DNA of 64,000 nt from an uncultured Collinsella sp. (GCA_900541025.1 UQIL01000002.1:70830-134829); one strand, 5' to 3'; counted from the first letter of the stretch, positions 16,381 through 24,360 are shown. Numbers and translations: made by a program. The notes: generated by a model not told the origin, from the sequence alone.

Positions 16381-17592
16381 ATGCTGTCTGTTGACGAGCA
16401 AATGCGTATCATCACCTCGGGCGCCGCGCAGATCGTTCCCGAGGCCGACCTTCGCAAGAAGCTTGAGAAGGGCGAGCCCCTCAACATCAAGCTCGGCGTC
16501 GACCCCACCAGCCCCGACCTGCACCTGGGCCATGCCGTGCCGCTGCGCAAGATGCGCCAGTTCCAGGACCTGGGCCACAACGTCACCCTCATCATCGGCA
16601 ACGGTACCGCGTTGATTGGTGACCCCTCGGGCAAGAACTCCACGCGTCCGCAGCTTTCGCAGGAGCAGATCGAGGCCAACGCCGAGACCTACGTGAGCCA
16701 GGCCATGAAGATCCTGGACCCCGAGAAGACCACCATCGTGCACAACGGCGATTGGATCCTTTCGATGGATCTGGCCGGCCTGCTGCAGGTGTGCTCCAAG
16801 TTCACCGTTGCCCGCATTCTTGAGCGCGACGACTTTACCAAGCGCTACCAGTCTCAGACGCCGATCGCCCTGCATGAGTTCCTGTATCCCGTGATGCAGG
16901 CTTTCGACTCTGTGCAGATCAAGGCCGACGTGGAGATGGGCGGCACCGATCAGCTCTTCAACCTGCTCGCCGGCCGTGAGCTCATGGAGAAGATGGGTAT
17001 GGAGCCCCAGATCGCGCTCACCATGCCGCTGCTCGAGGGCACCGATGGCGTTCGTAAGATGTCCAAGTCCTATGGCAACTACATCGGCCTGACCGACGCC
17101 CCCAAGGATATGTTCGGCAAGACCATGTCCATCCCCGACGAGATGATCGGCAAGTACTATCGTCTGGCCAGCTCGCTCACCCCGGCCGAGGTCGACAAGA
17201 TCGACGCCGCCCTGGCCGATGGTTCTGCCGACCCCTACGAGCTCAAGCGCGCTCTGGGCCGCGACCTGTGCGACACCTACCACGGCGCCGGTGCCGGCGA
17301 CGAGGCTCAGGCCGAGTTCGACCGCGTGTTCAAGGAGGGCCAGCTCGCCGACTTCCCCGAGAAGCACGTTGAGCTGACTGTTAACGACGAGGGCCAGATC
17401 TACCTCGCCGGCCTGCTCAAGGACTTGGGTCTTTCGGCGAGCGCCGGCCAGGCTCGTCGCGATATCGACGGCGGCGGTGTCAAGATCAACGGCAAGGCCG
17501 TGGCTCCCAAGAGCTACAACATCGACCCTAGTGCCCTCAAGCTGGGCGACACCCTCTCCGTAGGCAAGCGCAAGGGCTTCAAGTTGGTCTAA
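16381..17592 (+). CDS. tyrS: Tyrosyl-tRNA synthetase
   Basis: The 403-residue class I synthetase charges tRNA-Tyr. The HIGH-type motif is HLGH at residues 48-51 and KMSKS is at 226-230. The tyrosine-binding and dimer regions lie between these. The C-terminal ~65 residues form an S4-like RNA-binding domain (GLSASAGQARRDIDGGGVKI). This is the TyrZ-like subgroup that has HLGH. AAAGGAGG precedes the ATG and a strong terminator follows 30 nt after the stop. Confidence 0.95.
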   Translation: MLSVDEQMRIITSGAAQIVPEADLRKKLEKGEPLNIKLGVDPTSPDLHLGHAVPLRKMRQFQDLGHNVTLIIGNGTALIGDPSGKNSTRPQLSQEQIEANAETYVSQAMKILDPEKTTIVHNGDWILSMDLAGLLQVCSKFTVARILERDDFTKRYQSQTPIALHEFLYPVMQAFDSVQIKADVEMGGTDQLFNLLAGRELMEKMGMEPQIALTMPLLEGTDGVRKMSKSYGNYIGLTDAPKDMFGKTMSIPDEMIGKYYRLASSLTPAEVDKIDAALADGSADPYELKRALGRDLCDTYHGAGAGDEAQAEFDRVFKEGQLADFPEKHVELTVNDEGQIYLAGLLKDLGLSASAGQARRDIDGGGVKINGKAVAPKSYNIDPSALKLGDTLSVGKRKGFKLV

Positions 17593-17621
17593 CGAGCGAG
17601 TTGACCTCACAAGTGCAATAA

Positions 17622-17655
17622 GGCCGCAGCCGGAACGATTCCGGCTGCGGCCCTT
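17622..17655 (+). terminator. Terminator of tyrS
   Basis: GGCCGCAGCCGGAA and TTCCGGCTGCGGCC form a perfect 14-bp stem around a 3-nt CGA loop, followed by CTTTG. A 66-bp palindromic repeat starts two bases later. Confidence 0.85.
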
Positions 17656-17657
17656 TG

Positions 17658-17723
17658 AGTTGCGGTGAAATAGTTCCTAAAAATGCCATACGGCGCCCAG
17701 GCAGGAACTATTCCACCGCAACT
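17658..17723. repeat. Intergenic palindromic repeat, GTTGCGGTGAAATA family, copy 1
   Basis: The arms are AGTTGCGGTGAAATAGTTCC(T) at 17658-17678 and its near-complement at 17703-17723, with one mismatch in 21. Related 67-bp copies occur at 31641-31707 and 40970-41036. All three lie after operon ends. No open reading frame or terminal repeat with target duplication was noticed. Confidence 0.85.
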
Positions 17724-17816
17724 TTTCTTCCGCACCCAAGGGATCATTTGGCGGTGCCGTTAAGCGGATGGGGTGTTAGCGGGACCTCCTTTTGGGCATA
17801 CAATTGCTATTGGCTT

Positions 17817-17853
17817 GCTGCGGTGAAGGCTCGTCCGCTCCGCAGCTATTTTT
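17817..17853 (+). promoter_or_regulatory. Stem-loop with T-run in the adenine deaminase leader
   Basis: GCTGCGG and CCGCAGC pair around a 16-nt loop and are followed by TATTTTT, about 20 nt before the ade start. This could be an attenuator. A purine riboswitch was considered but its conserved core was not recognised, so the regulatory signal is unknown. Confidence 0.35.
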
Positions 17854-17871
17854 ACAGTTAAAGGAGTATGT

Positions 17872-19692
17872 ATGTCCGTTGAGGTCATGAGGTCTGTGAT
17901 CGATGCAGCCGAGGGTCGTGTGCCCGTCGACACGCTGTTCACCAATGCGCAGATTGTCGACGTGTACGGTCAGCGCGTGGCGCCCGGTAGCGTTGCCGTC
18001 AAGGACGGCGTAATCGTCGGCGTGCTCTACGACGGTCGCGACGATGCCGCCGGTACCTACGAGGCTGCCGAGGTCATTGACTGCCAGGGTCGCTATATCG
18101 CCCCCGGCTTTATCGACGGACATCTGCATATCGAGTCCTCGAACATCCGTCCCGCCGAGTATGCGCGCATGGCGGCGACGCGCGGCACCACCACTGCCAT
18201 TGCCGACAGTCACGAGATCGCCAACGTTTCCGGCCTGGACGGCCTGCGCTTTATGATCGAGGACGGCCGTCGCGCGCCCATTTCCATCAAGTACATGATG
18301 CCCTCGTGCGTGCCCGCGCTGCCCGATGAGCAAGCGGGTGCTGTGATTACCGCCGCCGATATGCAGGCGTTTTTTGCCGAGCACCCGGGCGACGTCTTTG
18401 GTCTGGGCGAAATGATGAACCTGCCGGGTGTCTTTATGGCCGACCCCGAGACCTGCGCTCGCATCGATGCCGCTAACCAGACGCCGTCCAAGCAAGTTGA
18501 CGGCCATGCGCCGCTCGTTGCCGGCAAGGACCTCAACGCCTATGCCGCGGCGGGTATTATCGCCGACCACGAGTCGACGATTCCCGAGGAGGCACTCGAC
18601 AAACTGTCCCGCGGCATGTATGTGATGCTGCGCGAGGGTACGTGTAGCCACGACCTGGCCAACTTGTCGCCGATGCTGCTGGAGAACCCCGCCCGTGCCC
18701 GCCGCTGCTGTTTTGCGACCGATGACCGCGCTCCCTCCGACGCGCTTTCGACCGGTATGATCGACAACGCCTGCCGCGTGGCAATCGAGGCCGGTATTGA
18801 CCCCGTGGTTGCCATCTCTATGGCGTCCCTGTCCACGGCCGAGGCGTTTGGCCTGGACCACGGTTGCCGCGACCCGCACGAGCTGCGTGGCGCCATCGCC
18901 CCGGGCAAGCGTGCCGACCTGTTGGTGCTCAACGACCTGACGTTTGCCACGGCTCCGCATCGCGTGTATGCAGCCGGCGCGCTCGTGGCACAGGACGGCA
19001 CTTTTGTGGGCGAGGTTGCGCCCGAGACCGCCGAGGTCGCAGCGCTTGCCGATGAGCTGCGTGCTTCCGTTAAGCTGCCGAAGCTATCGCTCGACGTGTT
19101 CGACTATGCCTTTAAGCCGGGCGAGGCCGTGATCGACGTGGTGCCGGGCAAGGCCATCACGGGCATGGTTCGTCCCGAGAATGCCGAGGGTCTGCGCCGC
19201 ATTATGCTGATCGAACGTCACGGTTGCGGCGTGTCGCTGCAGGCCGAGGGCGCCGATGGCGACGGTCCCGCCGGCATGGGGCTCGTCGGCAAGCATATCG
19301 GCCGTGGCTGGGTGCGCGGCTTTACCATCACGGGCGGTGCCATCGCCTCGACGATTGGCCACGATTCGCACAACGTATGCGTCGTGGGCGATAACGCTGC
19401 CGATATGATGGCTGCCGTCGAGGCTGTTGGCCAGGGCGACCACGTGCTGGTGCGCAACGGCGAGGTCGTGGCGCGTATTCCGCTGGCGCTTGGTGGTCTG
19501 ATGAGCGAGGGCACGGCCGAGGATGTCGCCGCACAGCACGACGACTTTATGGTCAAGGCGCGCGCCATGGGCATTGAGCCGCCGCTCGATCCCATCATGG
19601 GCATCATCTTCCTGCCCCTGCCGGTGATTCCGACGCTCCGCATCCGCCCCGAGGGCATGTTCGACGTCACCACCTTCACCTACGCCGACTAG
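17872..19692 (+). CDS. ade: Adenine deaminase
   Basis: The 606-residue metal-dependent amidohydrolase converts adenine to hypoxanthine for purine salvage. The N-terminal TIM-barrel region has APGFIDGHLHIESS with the metal-binding HxH near residue 84. Further on are DSHEIANV, GLGEMMNLPG, DGHAPLV and TDDRAPSD. The C-terminal part GGAIASTIGHDSHNVCVVGDN is specific to adenine deaminase among amidohydrolases. AAAGGAG lies upstream of the ATG. It stands alone, with a hairpin in the leader and another after the gene. Confidence 0.95.
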   Translation: MSVEVMRSVIDAAEGRVPVDTLFTNAQIVDVYGQRVAPGSVAVKDGVIVGVLYDGRDDAAGTYEAAEVIDCQGRYIAPGFIDGHLHIESSNIRPAEYARMAATRGTTTAIADSHEIANVSGLDGLRFMIEDGRRAPISIKYMMPSCVPALPDEQAGAVITAADMQAFFAEHPGDVFGLGEMMNLPGVFMADPETCARIDAANQTPSKQVDGHAPLVAGKDLNAYAAAGIIADHESTIPEEALDKLSRGMYVMLREGTCSHDLANLSPMLLENPARARRCCFATDDRAPSDALSTGMIDNACRVAIEAGIDPVVAISMASLSTAEAFGLDHGCRDPHELRGAIAPGKRADLLVLNDLTFATAPHRVYAAGALVAQDGTFVGEVAPETAEVAALADELRASVKLPKLSLDVFDYAFKPGEAVIDVVPGKAITGMVRPENAEGLRRIMLIERHGCGVSLQAEGADGDGPAGMGLVGKHIGRGWVRGFTITGGAIASTIGHDSHNVCVVGDNAADMMAAVEAVGQGDHVLVRNGEVVARIPLALGGLMSEGTAEDVAAQHDDFMVKARAMGIEPPLDPIMGIIFLPLPVIPTLRIRPEGMFDVTTFTYAD

Positions 19693-19751
19693 TCATCGGG
19701 GACGCACTTAAACGACTAGTTGTAACGTTTATGACTGCGGGGTCTTATTTG

Positions 19752-19816
19752 AGCTCCCTTTGGGTACGTTGGAATCGGATACACGCTCGATTCCAACAAG
19801 TCCGAAGGGAGCTTTT
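19752..19816 (+). promoter_or_regulatory. Nested hairpin whose right arm holds the ribosome-binding site of the next gene
   Basis: An outer AGCTCCCTT/AAGGGAGCT stem and an inner TTGGAATCG/CGATTCCAA stem enclose 19752-19813, followed by TTTTC. It looks like the ade terminator, but the right arm AAGGGAG is also the Shine-Dalgarno sequence of the HAD gene starting at 19819. When folded it would hide that site. Confidence 0.6.
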
Positions 19817-19818
19817 CT

Positions 19819-20613
19819 ATGGTTAAACTGATTGCATCCGATATGGACGGCACGTTGCTTGACGAAAACGGCCAGGTGCCTCCCGAGACCTACGAACTGA
19901 TTTTGGCGCTACGCGAGCATGGCGTGCATTTTGCCGCATCGTCAGGCCGCCGCTACGATCGCCTGTGCGAGTTCTTTGCGTCCGTTCGCGACAAGATGGA
20001 CTTTGTCGCAGCTAACGGTGCCCAGGTCTACGCCGACGGCAAAATGGTAGACCGCGAGGTATATTCGCACCTGGCGATTCGAAAGCTCGCCCAGGCCGTC
20101 GCGACGTTTCCCAATCTGCATCTTGCGCTCTTCGACCGAACCAAGTCCTTTTTGCTCGATGACGAGTGCAAGTTTGTGCGTGAGGTCGATAAAGACCTTC
20201 CCAATGCCGAGCGCATTTGGGAGCTGCCCGAGCCCAGCGTAAATATCATCAAGGCGAGTATCTTTTGCGACGACGGTGCCGTTATGGACAGTGCGTACGT
20301 GCTGCAGCGCGAACTCGGTCAGCTCTTTACTTTCGCGCCTTCGGGCAACGCGTGGATCGACGCCATGCAGCCCGGCGTGTCGAAGGCCTCGGGCATCGCG
20401 CAGCTCGCGGAGCATTACGGCATTGGGCGCGACGAGGTCATGGCGTTTGGCGACTCGATGAACGATTACGAGATCATTCGCTTTGTCGGCACGGGCTGCG
20501 CGATGGAAAACGCGCGCCCCGCGCTCAAGGCAGTGGCCGATCGCGTGGTGGGTCGTAACCGCGACCACGCCGTCCAGCAGGAGCTCCGTCGCGTGCTGGA
20601 GAGCCTCGCCTAA
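19819..20613 (+). CDS. HAD-superfamily (Cof-type) sugar-phosphatase-like hydrolase
   Basis: A 264-residue HAD hydrolase. The nucleophile and acid/base aspartates are D8 and D10 in SDMDGTLLDENG. The Cof-type cap lies in the middle. Motif IV is VMAFGDSMNDYEII near residue 212, with KASG just before it. Members of this group remove phosphate from sugar phosphates or flavin precursors; the substrate cannot be named. The start is the ATG following AAGGGAG, which lies in a hairpin arm. Confidence 0.85.
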   Translation: MVKLIASDMDGTLLDENGQVPPETYELILALREHGVHFAASSGRRYDRLCEFFASVRDKMDFVAANGAQVYADGKMVDREVYSHLAIRKLAQAVATFPNLHLALFDRTKSFLLDDECKFVREVDKDLPNAERIWELPEPSVNIIKASIFCDDGAVMDSAYVLQRELGQLFTFAPSGNAWIDAMQPGVSKASGIAQLAEHYGIGRDEVMAFGDSMNDYEIIRFVGTGCAMENARPALKAVADRVVGRNRDHAVQQELRRVLESLA

Positions 20614-20621
20614 TCCGGCAG

Positions 20622-20667
20622 TTGGGGACGTTCCTTTTCTGCCGGCAGCCGGGGACAGTCCTTGCGG
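20622..20667. repeat. Intergenic repeat, GGGGACGTTCC family, half copy
   Basis: This stretch matches 49937-49982 closely, sharing GGGGACGTTCCTTTT, GCCGGCAG, GGGACA and TCCTTG in the same order and spacing. The left inverted arm present in the 49.9-kb copy is missing here. It starts 9 nt after the HAD stop. Confidence 0.7.
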
Positions 20668-20675
20668 TTTTCCGG

Positions 20676-20756
20676 GGGTAGCTAATTTGGGACGGGGCTA
20701 TTTTAGCTACCCGCTTGTTGGGTAGCTAAAATAGCCCCGTCCCAAATTAGCTACCC
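20676..20756. repeat. Perfect 37-bp inverted repeat with a 7-nt loop
   Basis: The arms 20676-20712 and 20720-20756 are exact reverse complements over 37 nt around GCTTGTT. Each arm itself begins with GGGTAGCTAA and ends with TTAGCTACCC, so the arms are themselves dyadic. It lies between two converging HAD genes. The absence of any mismatch implies recent insertion or active correction. It could also block transcription from both sides. Confidence 0.9.
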
Positions 20757-20772
20757 TGCCGGGTTGCTGCTG

Positions 20773-21615
20773 CTAGGCGAGGGCAGCCATGATGGTGCGG
20801 GCGACGCCGTCGTGGTCGTTGTCGAACTCGGTGATGGCGTCGGCCGCCTCGCGGTCCTCGGACTCGGCGTTGATCATGGCCATGCCGTGGCCCGCTGCCT
20901 GCAGCATGGGGATGTCGTTGATGTTGTCGCCGAACGCCCAGGCGTCGGCGAGAGACTCGCCCAGATGCTCGCATAGCCACGTGAGGGCCGTTCCCTTGGT
21001 GGCACCCTCGCCCATAACCTCGATATTCATGGTGTACGAACGCGTGACCTCGATCCCGCCGAGCGAATCAAGCGCAGCCGCGATGGCGTCGCGATCGGCC
21101 GGCTCGTGCCAGTACATGGCGATGCGCTCGAGCGTCTCGACCTCGTCGATCTTGCTGTCGATATCCATGTCGATCGGTGTTCGTGTGCGCTTGAGCGAAG
21201 CCGCGATGTGGGGGTCGCCGCCGCAGAATTCGTCCAGGCGCGTGTAGAGCGAGCGGGGGAGGAAGCACTGCCCATCCGCGAAGATATCGAAGGTCACATC
21301 GTGGCCGGCGGCGATGCGATGGATGCGATGGGCAATGCCGCAATCGAGCGGACGGCTCAAGATGCACGTGGCGCGCGAGGCGTCGGTGGGCACATCGTCG
21401 TCGAGCTGCCAGACGCTGGCGCCATTGGCGCAAACGGCATAGTGCACGGCGGTATGGGCGAGGATGGGCTCAAAGATGCCCGACAGCGGACGTCCCGTGC
21501 AGGGCACAAATTCAATCCCGCGTCGAGCGAGCTCGTCGAGCATCGCCCAGGTGGCATCACTCATCTGCTTACCGCTCGTCAACAGCGTTCCGTCCATATC
21601 GGAAAACACAATCAT
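20773..21615 (-). CDS. HAD-superfamily (Cof-type) hydrolase
   Basis: A 280-residue HAD hydrolase, a second Cof-type protein that converges with the one ending at 20613. The nucleophile motif is SDMDGTLL with aspartates 6 and 8. The K/T motif is in ATKGTALTWLCEHLG and motif IV is AWAFGDNINDIPMLQAAG near the C-terminus. The substrate is unknown. On its strand AAAGGG lies about 10 nt before the ATG. It is followed only by the 37-bp inverted repeat. Confidence 0.85.
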   Translation of the reverse strand: MIVFSDMDGTLLTSGKQMSDATWAMLDELARRGIEFVPCTGRPLSGIFEPILAHTAVHYAVCANGASVWQLDDDVPTDASRATCILSRPLDCGIAHRIHRIAAGHDVTFDIFADGQCFLPRSLYTRLDEFCGGDPHIAASLKRTRTPIDMDIDSKIDEVETLERIAMYWHEPADRDAIAAALDSLGGIEVTRSYTMNIEVMGEGATKGTALTWLCEHLGESLADAWAFGDNINDIPMLQAAGHGMAMINAESEDREAADAITEFDNDHDGVARTIMAALA

Positions 21616-21640
21616 TTGATGCAGCCCTTTCTGCTGGCAT

Positions 21641-21679
21641 AAAAAGCGTGGCCGAGGGCGATGATGCCCTGGCCACGCT
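21641..21679 (-). terminator. Terminator of citrate synthase
   Basis: AGCGTGGCC-GAGGGC and GCCCT-GGCCACGCT pair around a short loop. On the minus strand the stem is followed by TTTTTATG. It lies between the citrate synthase stop and the downstream HAD start. Confidence 0.85.
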
Positions 21680-21702
21680 CGGGTTCTATAACGGTCCGCG
21701 TC

Positions 21703-23121
21703 CTAGCGATCGGCGAGCGGCTTGTACTCCAGCGGCTCGATAACCGGGCGATACGCGGGGCGAATAATGCGGTGCGCGCAGAAGAGCTCTTCCATGCGGT
21801 GTGCCGACCAGCCGGCCATGCGGGCGACGGCGAATAGCGGCGTAAAAAGCGTCTCGGGTACGCCGAGCATCTTGTAGATAAAGCCCGTGTACAGGTCGAT
21901 GTTGGCACAGATGGGCTTGGTCATGCCGTGGTCGCGCATCACCTGCGGTGCCAGGCGCTCGATGCGCTCGATGAGCGCGAACTCCTCGCCCAGGTCCTTC
22001 TTGGCGGCAAGCGTGCGCGCGTAACGGCGGCAGACCTCGGCGCGCGGGTCGCTCAGCGTGTAGACGGCGTGGCCCATACCGTAGATGAGACCCGTGCCGT
22101 CGAAGGCCTGCTTGTCGAGGATCTTGCCCAGGTAGGCTGCGACCTCGTCCTCGTCCTCCCAATTGGAGACGTGCGCACGGATGTCCTCGTGCATGGACAC
22201 GACCTTGGCGTTGGCGCCGCCGTGGCGCGGGCCCTTGAGTGAGCCGATAGCCGCGGCGTAGGCGGAATACGGGTCGGTGGCCGAGGAGGACAGCACGCGG
22301 CAGGCAAACGTGGAGTTGTTGCCGCCTCCGTGTTCGGCATGCAGCATGAGCATCACGTCGAGCAGCATGGCTTCGTCGCGGGTGAATGCCATGCCGCCGC
22401 GCAACACCTGCAGGATGGTCTCGGCGGTGGAGAGACCGGGTGTGGGGTGCGGTACATGAACCTCGGAGCCGCGGCGCTTGGCGACCGAGGCCATATGCGC
22501 GAAGGCGGCGATGCGGGGGAGACGGGCGAGCATGGAGATGGCGACGTCGATTTCGTGCTCGGGCGTAATGGCGTCGGGCTCGGCGTCGAAGGCGTAGAGC
22601 AGCAGCACGGCGCGCTGAAGCACATTCATGATGCTCGACGACACCGTGGTCATGGGGAACTCTTTGACGTACTCATCGCTCAGGTGCCTAAAAGCGCCCA
22701 GACGTCCGCAAAAACCGTCGAGCTCCTCTTTGTTGGGCAGCGAGCCCGTGATGAGCAGGTAGGCGACCTCTTCGTAGCCATAGCGATTCTCGGCCTGGGC
22801 GTTGTTGACCAGGTCCTCGATGCTGTAGCCGCGCAGCGTAAGCTTGCCCTGGTCGGGCACGACTTTGCCGTCGACCTTGTTGTAGCCGTGCACGTCCGAG
22901 ATGCGGGTAAGGCCCGCGACCACGCCCGAGCCATCGGCATTGCGCAGGCCGCGCTTGACGTTATGCTCTACGAACAGGCCCTCGTCGTACGGGGCGGTCG
23001 GCAGGCCGTGGTAGAGGTTTTCGCTTTCGGGCGAAATCTGACGGCTCGCCTCGTAATCCAGAACCAGGCGGCTCAGGTGATCGTCGAAGCGGTAGTAGAT
23101 TTTCTTGGCGTCGTAGGCCAT
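21703..23121 (-). CDS. gltA: Citrate synthase
   Basis: The 472-residue enzyme condenses acetyl-CoA and oxaloacetate. Active-site regions are recognisable: LMLHAEHGGGNNSTF with the first histidine, KGPRHGGANAKVV with the second, and GMGHAVYTLSDPRAEV with the catalytic aspartate region. The length exceeds the usual ~430 because of an N-terminal extension of about 60 residues before GLRNADGSGVVAG. In an anaerobe it probably feeds 2-oxoglutarate and glutamate synthesis. It follows the ACT gene by 77 nt on the same strand. Confidence 0.92.
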   Translation of the reverse strand: MAYDAKKIYYRFDDHLSRLVLDYEASRQISPESENLYHGLPTAPYDEGLFVEHNVKRGLRNADGSGVVAGLTRISDVHGYNKVDGKVVPDQGKLTLRGYSIEDLVNNAQAENRYGYEEVAYLLITGSLPNKEELDGFCGRLGAFRHLSDEYVKEFPMTTVSSSIMNVLQRAVLLLYAFDAEPDAITPEHEIDVAISMLARLPRIAAFAHMASVAKRRGSEVHVPHPTPGLSTAETILQVLRGGMAFTRDEAMLLDVMLMLHAEHGGGNNSTFACRVLSSSATDPYSAYAAAIGSLKGPRHGGANAKVVSMHEDIRAHVSNWEDEDEVAAYLGKILDKQAFDGTGLIYGMGHAVYTLSDPRAEVCRRYARTLAAKKDLGEEFALIERIERLAPQVMRDHGMTKPICANIDLYTGFIYKMLGVPETLFTPLFAVARMAGWSAHRMEELFCAHRIIRPAYRPVIEPLEYKPLADR

Positions 23122-23198
23122 GCGCGCTCCTCTCCGGTCCGCTTTGGGGCCGCGCGCTTGGACGATATGACGTCAAGCTGCCCCGAGCGGCTTGTTCG

Positions 23199-23486
23199 CT
23201 ACAGGCGGTACATAAAGTTAAAGACGTCCTCGCGCTGGATGGACACGTTGACGCCCGAAAGCTCGCCGGCCTCGGCCAGCGCCTTCTGCAGCTCGGCGAA
23301 GTCGAGCTTGGACTCAGCAGTGTCGGCCAGCATGGTCATGGTGAAGATGTCCTCGATAATGGACTGCGTGATGTCGCGGATGTCGACGTTTGCCTCGCCC
23401 AGAACACGGGTGACGCCGGCGACGATGCCGGGGCGGTTCTTGCCAAGGACGGTGATGACGATACGGGAGGACGAGATCTCGGCCAT
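23199..23486 (-). CDS. ACT-domain protein (UPF0237 type)
   Basis: The 95-residue protein is a small ACT-domain protein. It starts RIVITVLGKNRPGIVAGVTRVLGEANVDIRDITQ, the typical amino-acid-binding ACT pattern, followed by TMTMLADTAESKLDF. Family members are thought to be small-molecule sensors, but no function is firmly known. It lies just upstream of citrate synthase on the same strand, so the two may be co-transcribed. On its strand GAAAGGG lies before the ATG. Confidence 0.85.
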   Translation of the reverse strand: MAEISSSRIVITVLGKNRPGIVAGVTRVLGEANVDIRDITQSIIEDIFTMTMLADTAESKLDFAELQKALAEAGELSGVNVSIQREDVFNFMYRL

Positions 23487-23532
23487 GGGAAACCCTTTCG
23501 CGTGATTGCGGCGCGCGGGGGCGCTCCGCTAC

Positions 23533-23555
23533 GGTACAGTGTTCATCATTGTACC
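23533..23555. promoter_or_regulatory. Small inverted repeat in the ACT/rpmE divergent region
   Basis: GGTACA and TGTACC are separated by 11 nt, about 45 nt upstream of the ACT-protein start. It could be an operator. Apart from this and the rpmE promoter and leader, nothing was recognised in the 326-nt gap at 23487-23812. Confidence 0.25.
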
Positions 23556-23699
23556 TGTCTGGCGCCAAAAGGGGTGTGCTTACTGCGGCGTTACACGTCT
23601 GCAACATGGGAGGAGGGACAAAGGCGCCCGCTTGCCGCGAATCGTCGTGTCGCCTGCTGTGTCTTGGGCATGCCGCACAACGCAAAGACCGTGAACCTT

Positions 23700-23728
23700 T
23701 TGTGGGACACGCGGCGCCGTGGTACCAT
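23700..23728 (+). promoter_or_regulatory. rpmE: Candidate promoter of rpmE (extended -10)
   Basis: TTGTGG and TACCAT are 17 nt apart and the -10 is preceded by TGG, giving the extended form TGGTACCAT. A transcript would begin near 23735, just upstream of the hairpins of the leader. Confidence 0.45.
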
Positions 23729-23741
23729 AGCCGAGTTTGTT

Positions 23742-23805
23742 GTCTTGGTCGGAAACCAAGACGCCTTATGCGCTGATCGGTAACCAGCGCCTGACCAATA
23801 AGGAG
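23742..23805 (+). ncRNA. Structured leader of rpmE (L31 ribosomal-protein leader candidate)
   Basis: Two consecutive hairpins precede rpmE. GTCTTGGT/ACCAAGAC (23742-23762) has a 5-nt loop and GCGCTG/CAGCGC (23770-23790) has a 9-nt loop. TTGGTC at 23745-23750 can instead pair with GACCAA at 23793-23798, right beside the AAGGAG site. Leaders upstream of L31 genes, including a coriobacterial class as I recall, have been described, so autoregulation is plausible. Confidence 0.5.
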
Positions 23806-23812
23806 TCCTACC

Positions 23813-24238
23813 ATGAAGCAGGGTATCCATCCCCAGTATGTCGAGTGCACGGTGACGTGCTCCTGCGGCAACACCTTCAAGACGCACGCTACCGTGTCCG
23901 AGATGAAGGTCGAGCTTTGCAACGAGTGCCACCCGTTCTACACCGGCCAGCAGAAGTTCGTCGACACCGGTGGACGCGTCCAGCGCTTCGCCGACAAGTT
24001 CGGTGGCGCCGCTGCCGCCCAGCTCAAGAAGGCTGAGGAGGCCAAGGCTGCCAAGGCCGCCAAGGCTGCTGAGGCCGAGGCCGCTCGCAAGGCCGCCGCT
24101 GAGGCTAAGGCTGCCGAGAAGGCTAAGCGTGCCGCTAAGTTCGCCGAGGAGGCTGCCAAGCAGGCCGCCGAGGCTCCCGCAGAGGCTCCCGTCGAGGAGG
24201 CCGCTGCCGAGGCCGAGACCACCGAGGCTGCTGAGTAA
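23813..24238 (+). CDS. rpmE: 50S ribosomal protein bL31 with a long Ala/Lys/Glu tail
   Basis: The first ~68 residues are a zinc-type L31: MKQGIHPQYVECTVTCSCGN, with cysteines 16, 18, 36 and 39, then HPFYTGQQKFVDTGGRVQRF. They are followed by about 73 residues made almost only of Ala, Lys and Glu, predicted as a charged helix or disordered. Ordinary L31 stops near residue 70. The tail begins basic and ends acidic, as in the L17 tail of this window. AAGGAG precedes the ATG. Confidence 0.95.
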   Translation: MKQGIHPQYVECTVTCSCGNTFKTHATVSEMKVELCNECHPFYTGQQKFVDTGGRVQRFADKFGGAAAAQLKKAEEAKAAKAAKAAEAEAARKAAAEAKAAEKAKRAAKFAEEAAKQAAEAPAEAPVEEAAAEAETTEAAE

Positions 24239-24272
24239 ATAGCTCGCCGAGCAAACACTCGCATTCATGGCT

Positions 24273-24315
24273 AAAGGGCCGCGTATCCATTTGGGTACGC
24301 GGCCCTTTTCTTTTA
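24273..24315 (+). terminator. Terminator of rpmE
   Basis: AAAGGGCCGCGTA and TACGCGGCCCTTT form a perfect 13-bp stem around a 10-nt loop, followed by TCTTTT. It starts 35 nt after the rpmE stop. Confidence 0.9.
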
Positions 24316-24317
24316 TT

Positions 24318-24360
24318 GGTGCAAACGAGCCTGCCCCCATTGCACCAGATTGGTGCGAAG
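24318..24360. repeat. Intergenic repeat, GGTGCAAAC family, copy 1
   Basis: This 43-nt stretch aligns without gaps to 54880-54922. Both have GGTGCAAAC, CCTG, CCCC, GCACCA and GGTGC in identical spacing. It contains a GCACCA/TGGTGC hairpin. It lies between the rpmE terminator and secA. Confidence 0.65.

Noticed and set aside
17724..17871. Purine riboswitch before adenine deaminase
   Set aside because: The conserved three-way junction sequences were not recognised; only a stem-loop with a short T-run is visible.
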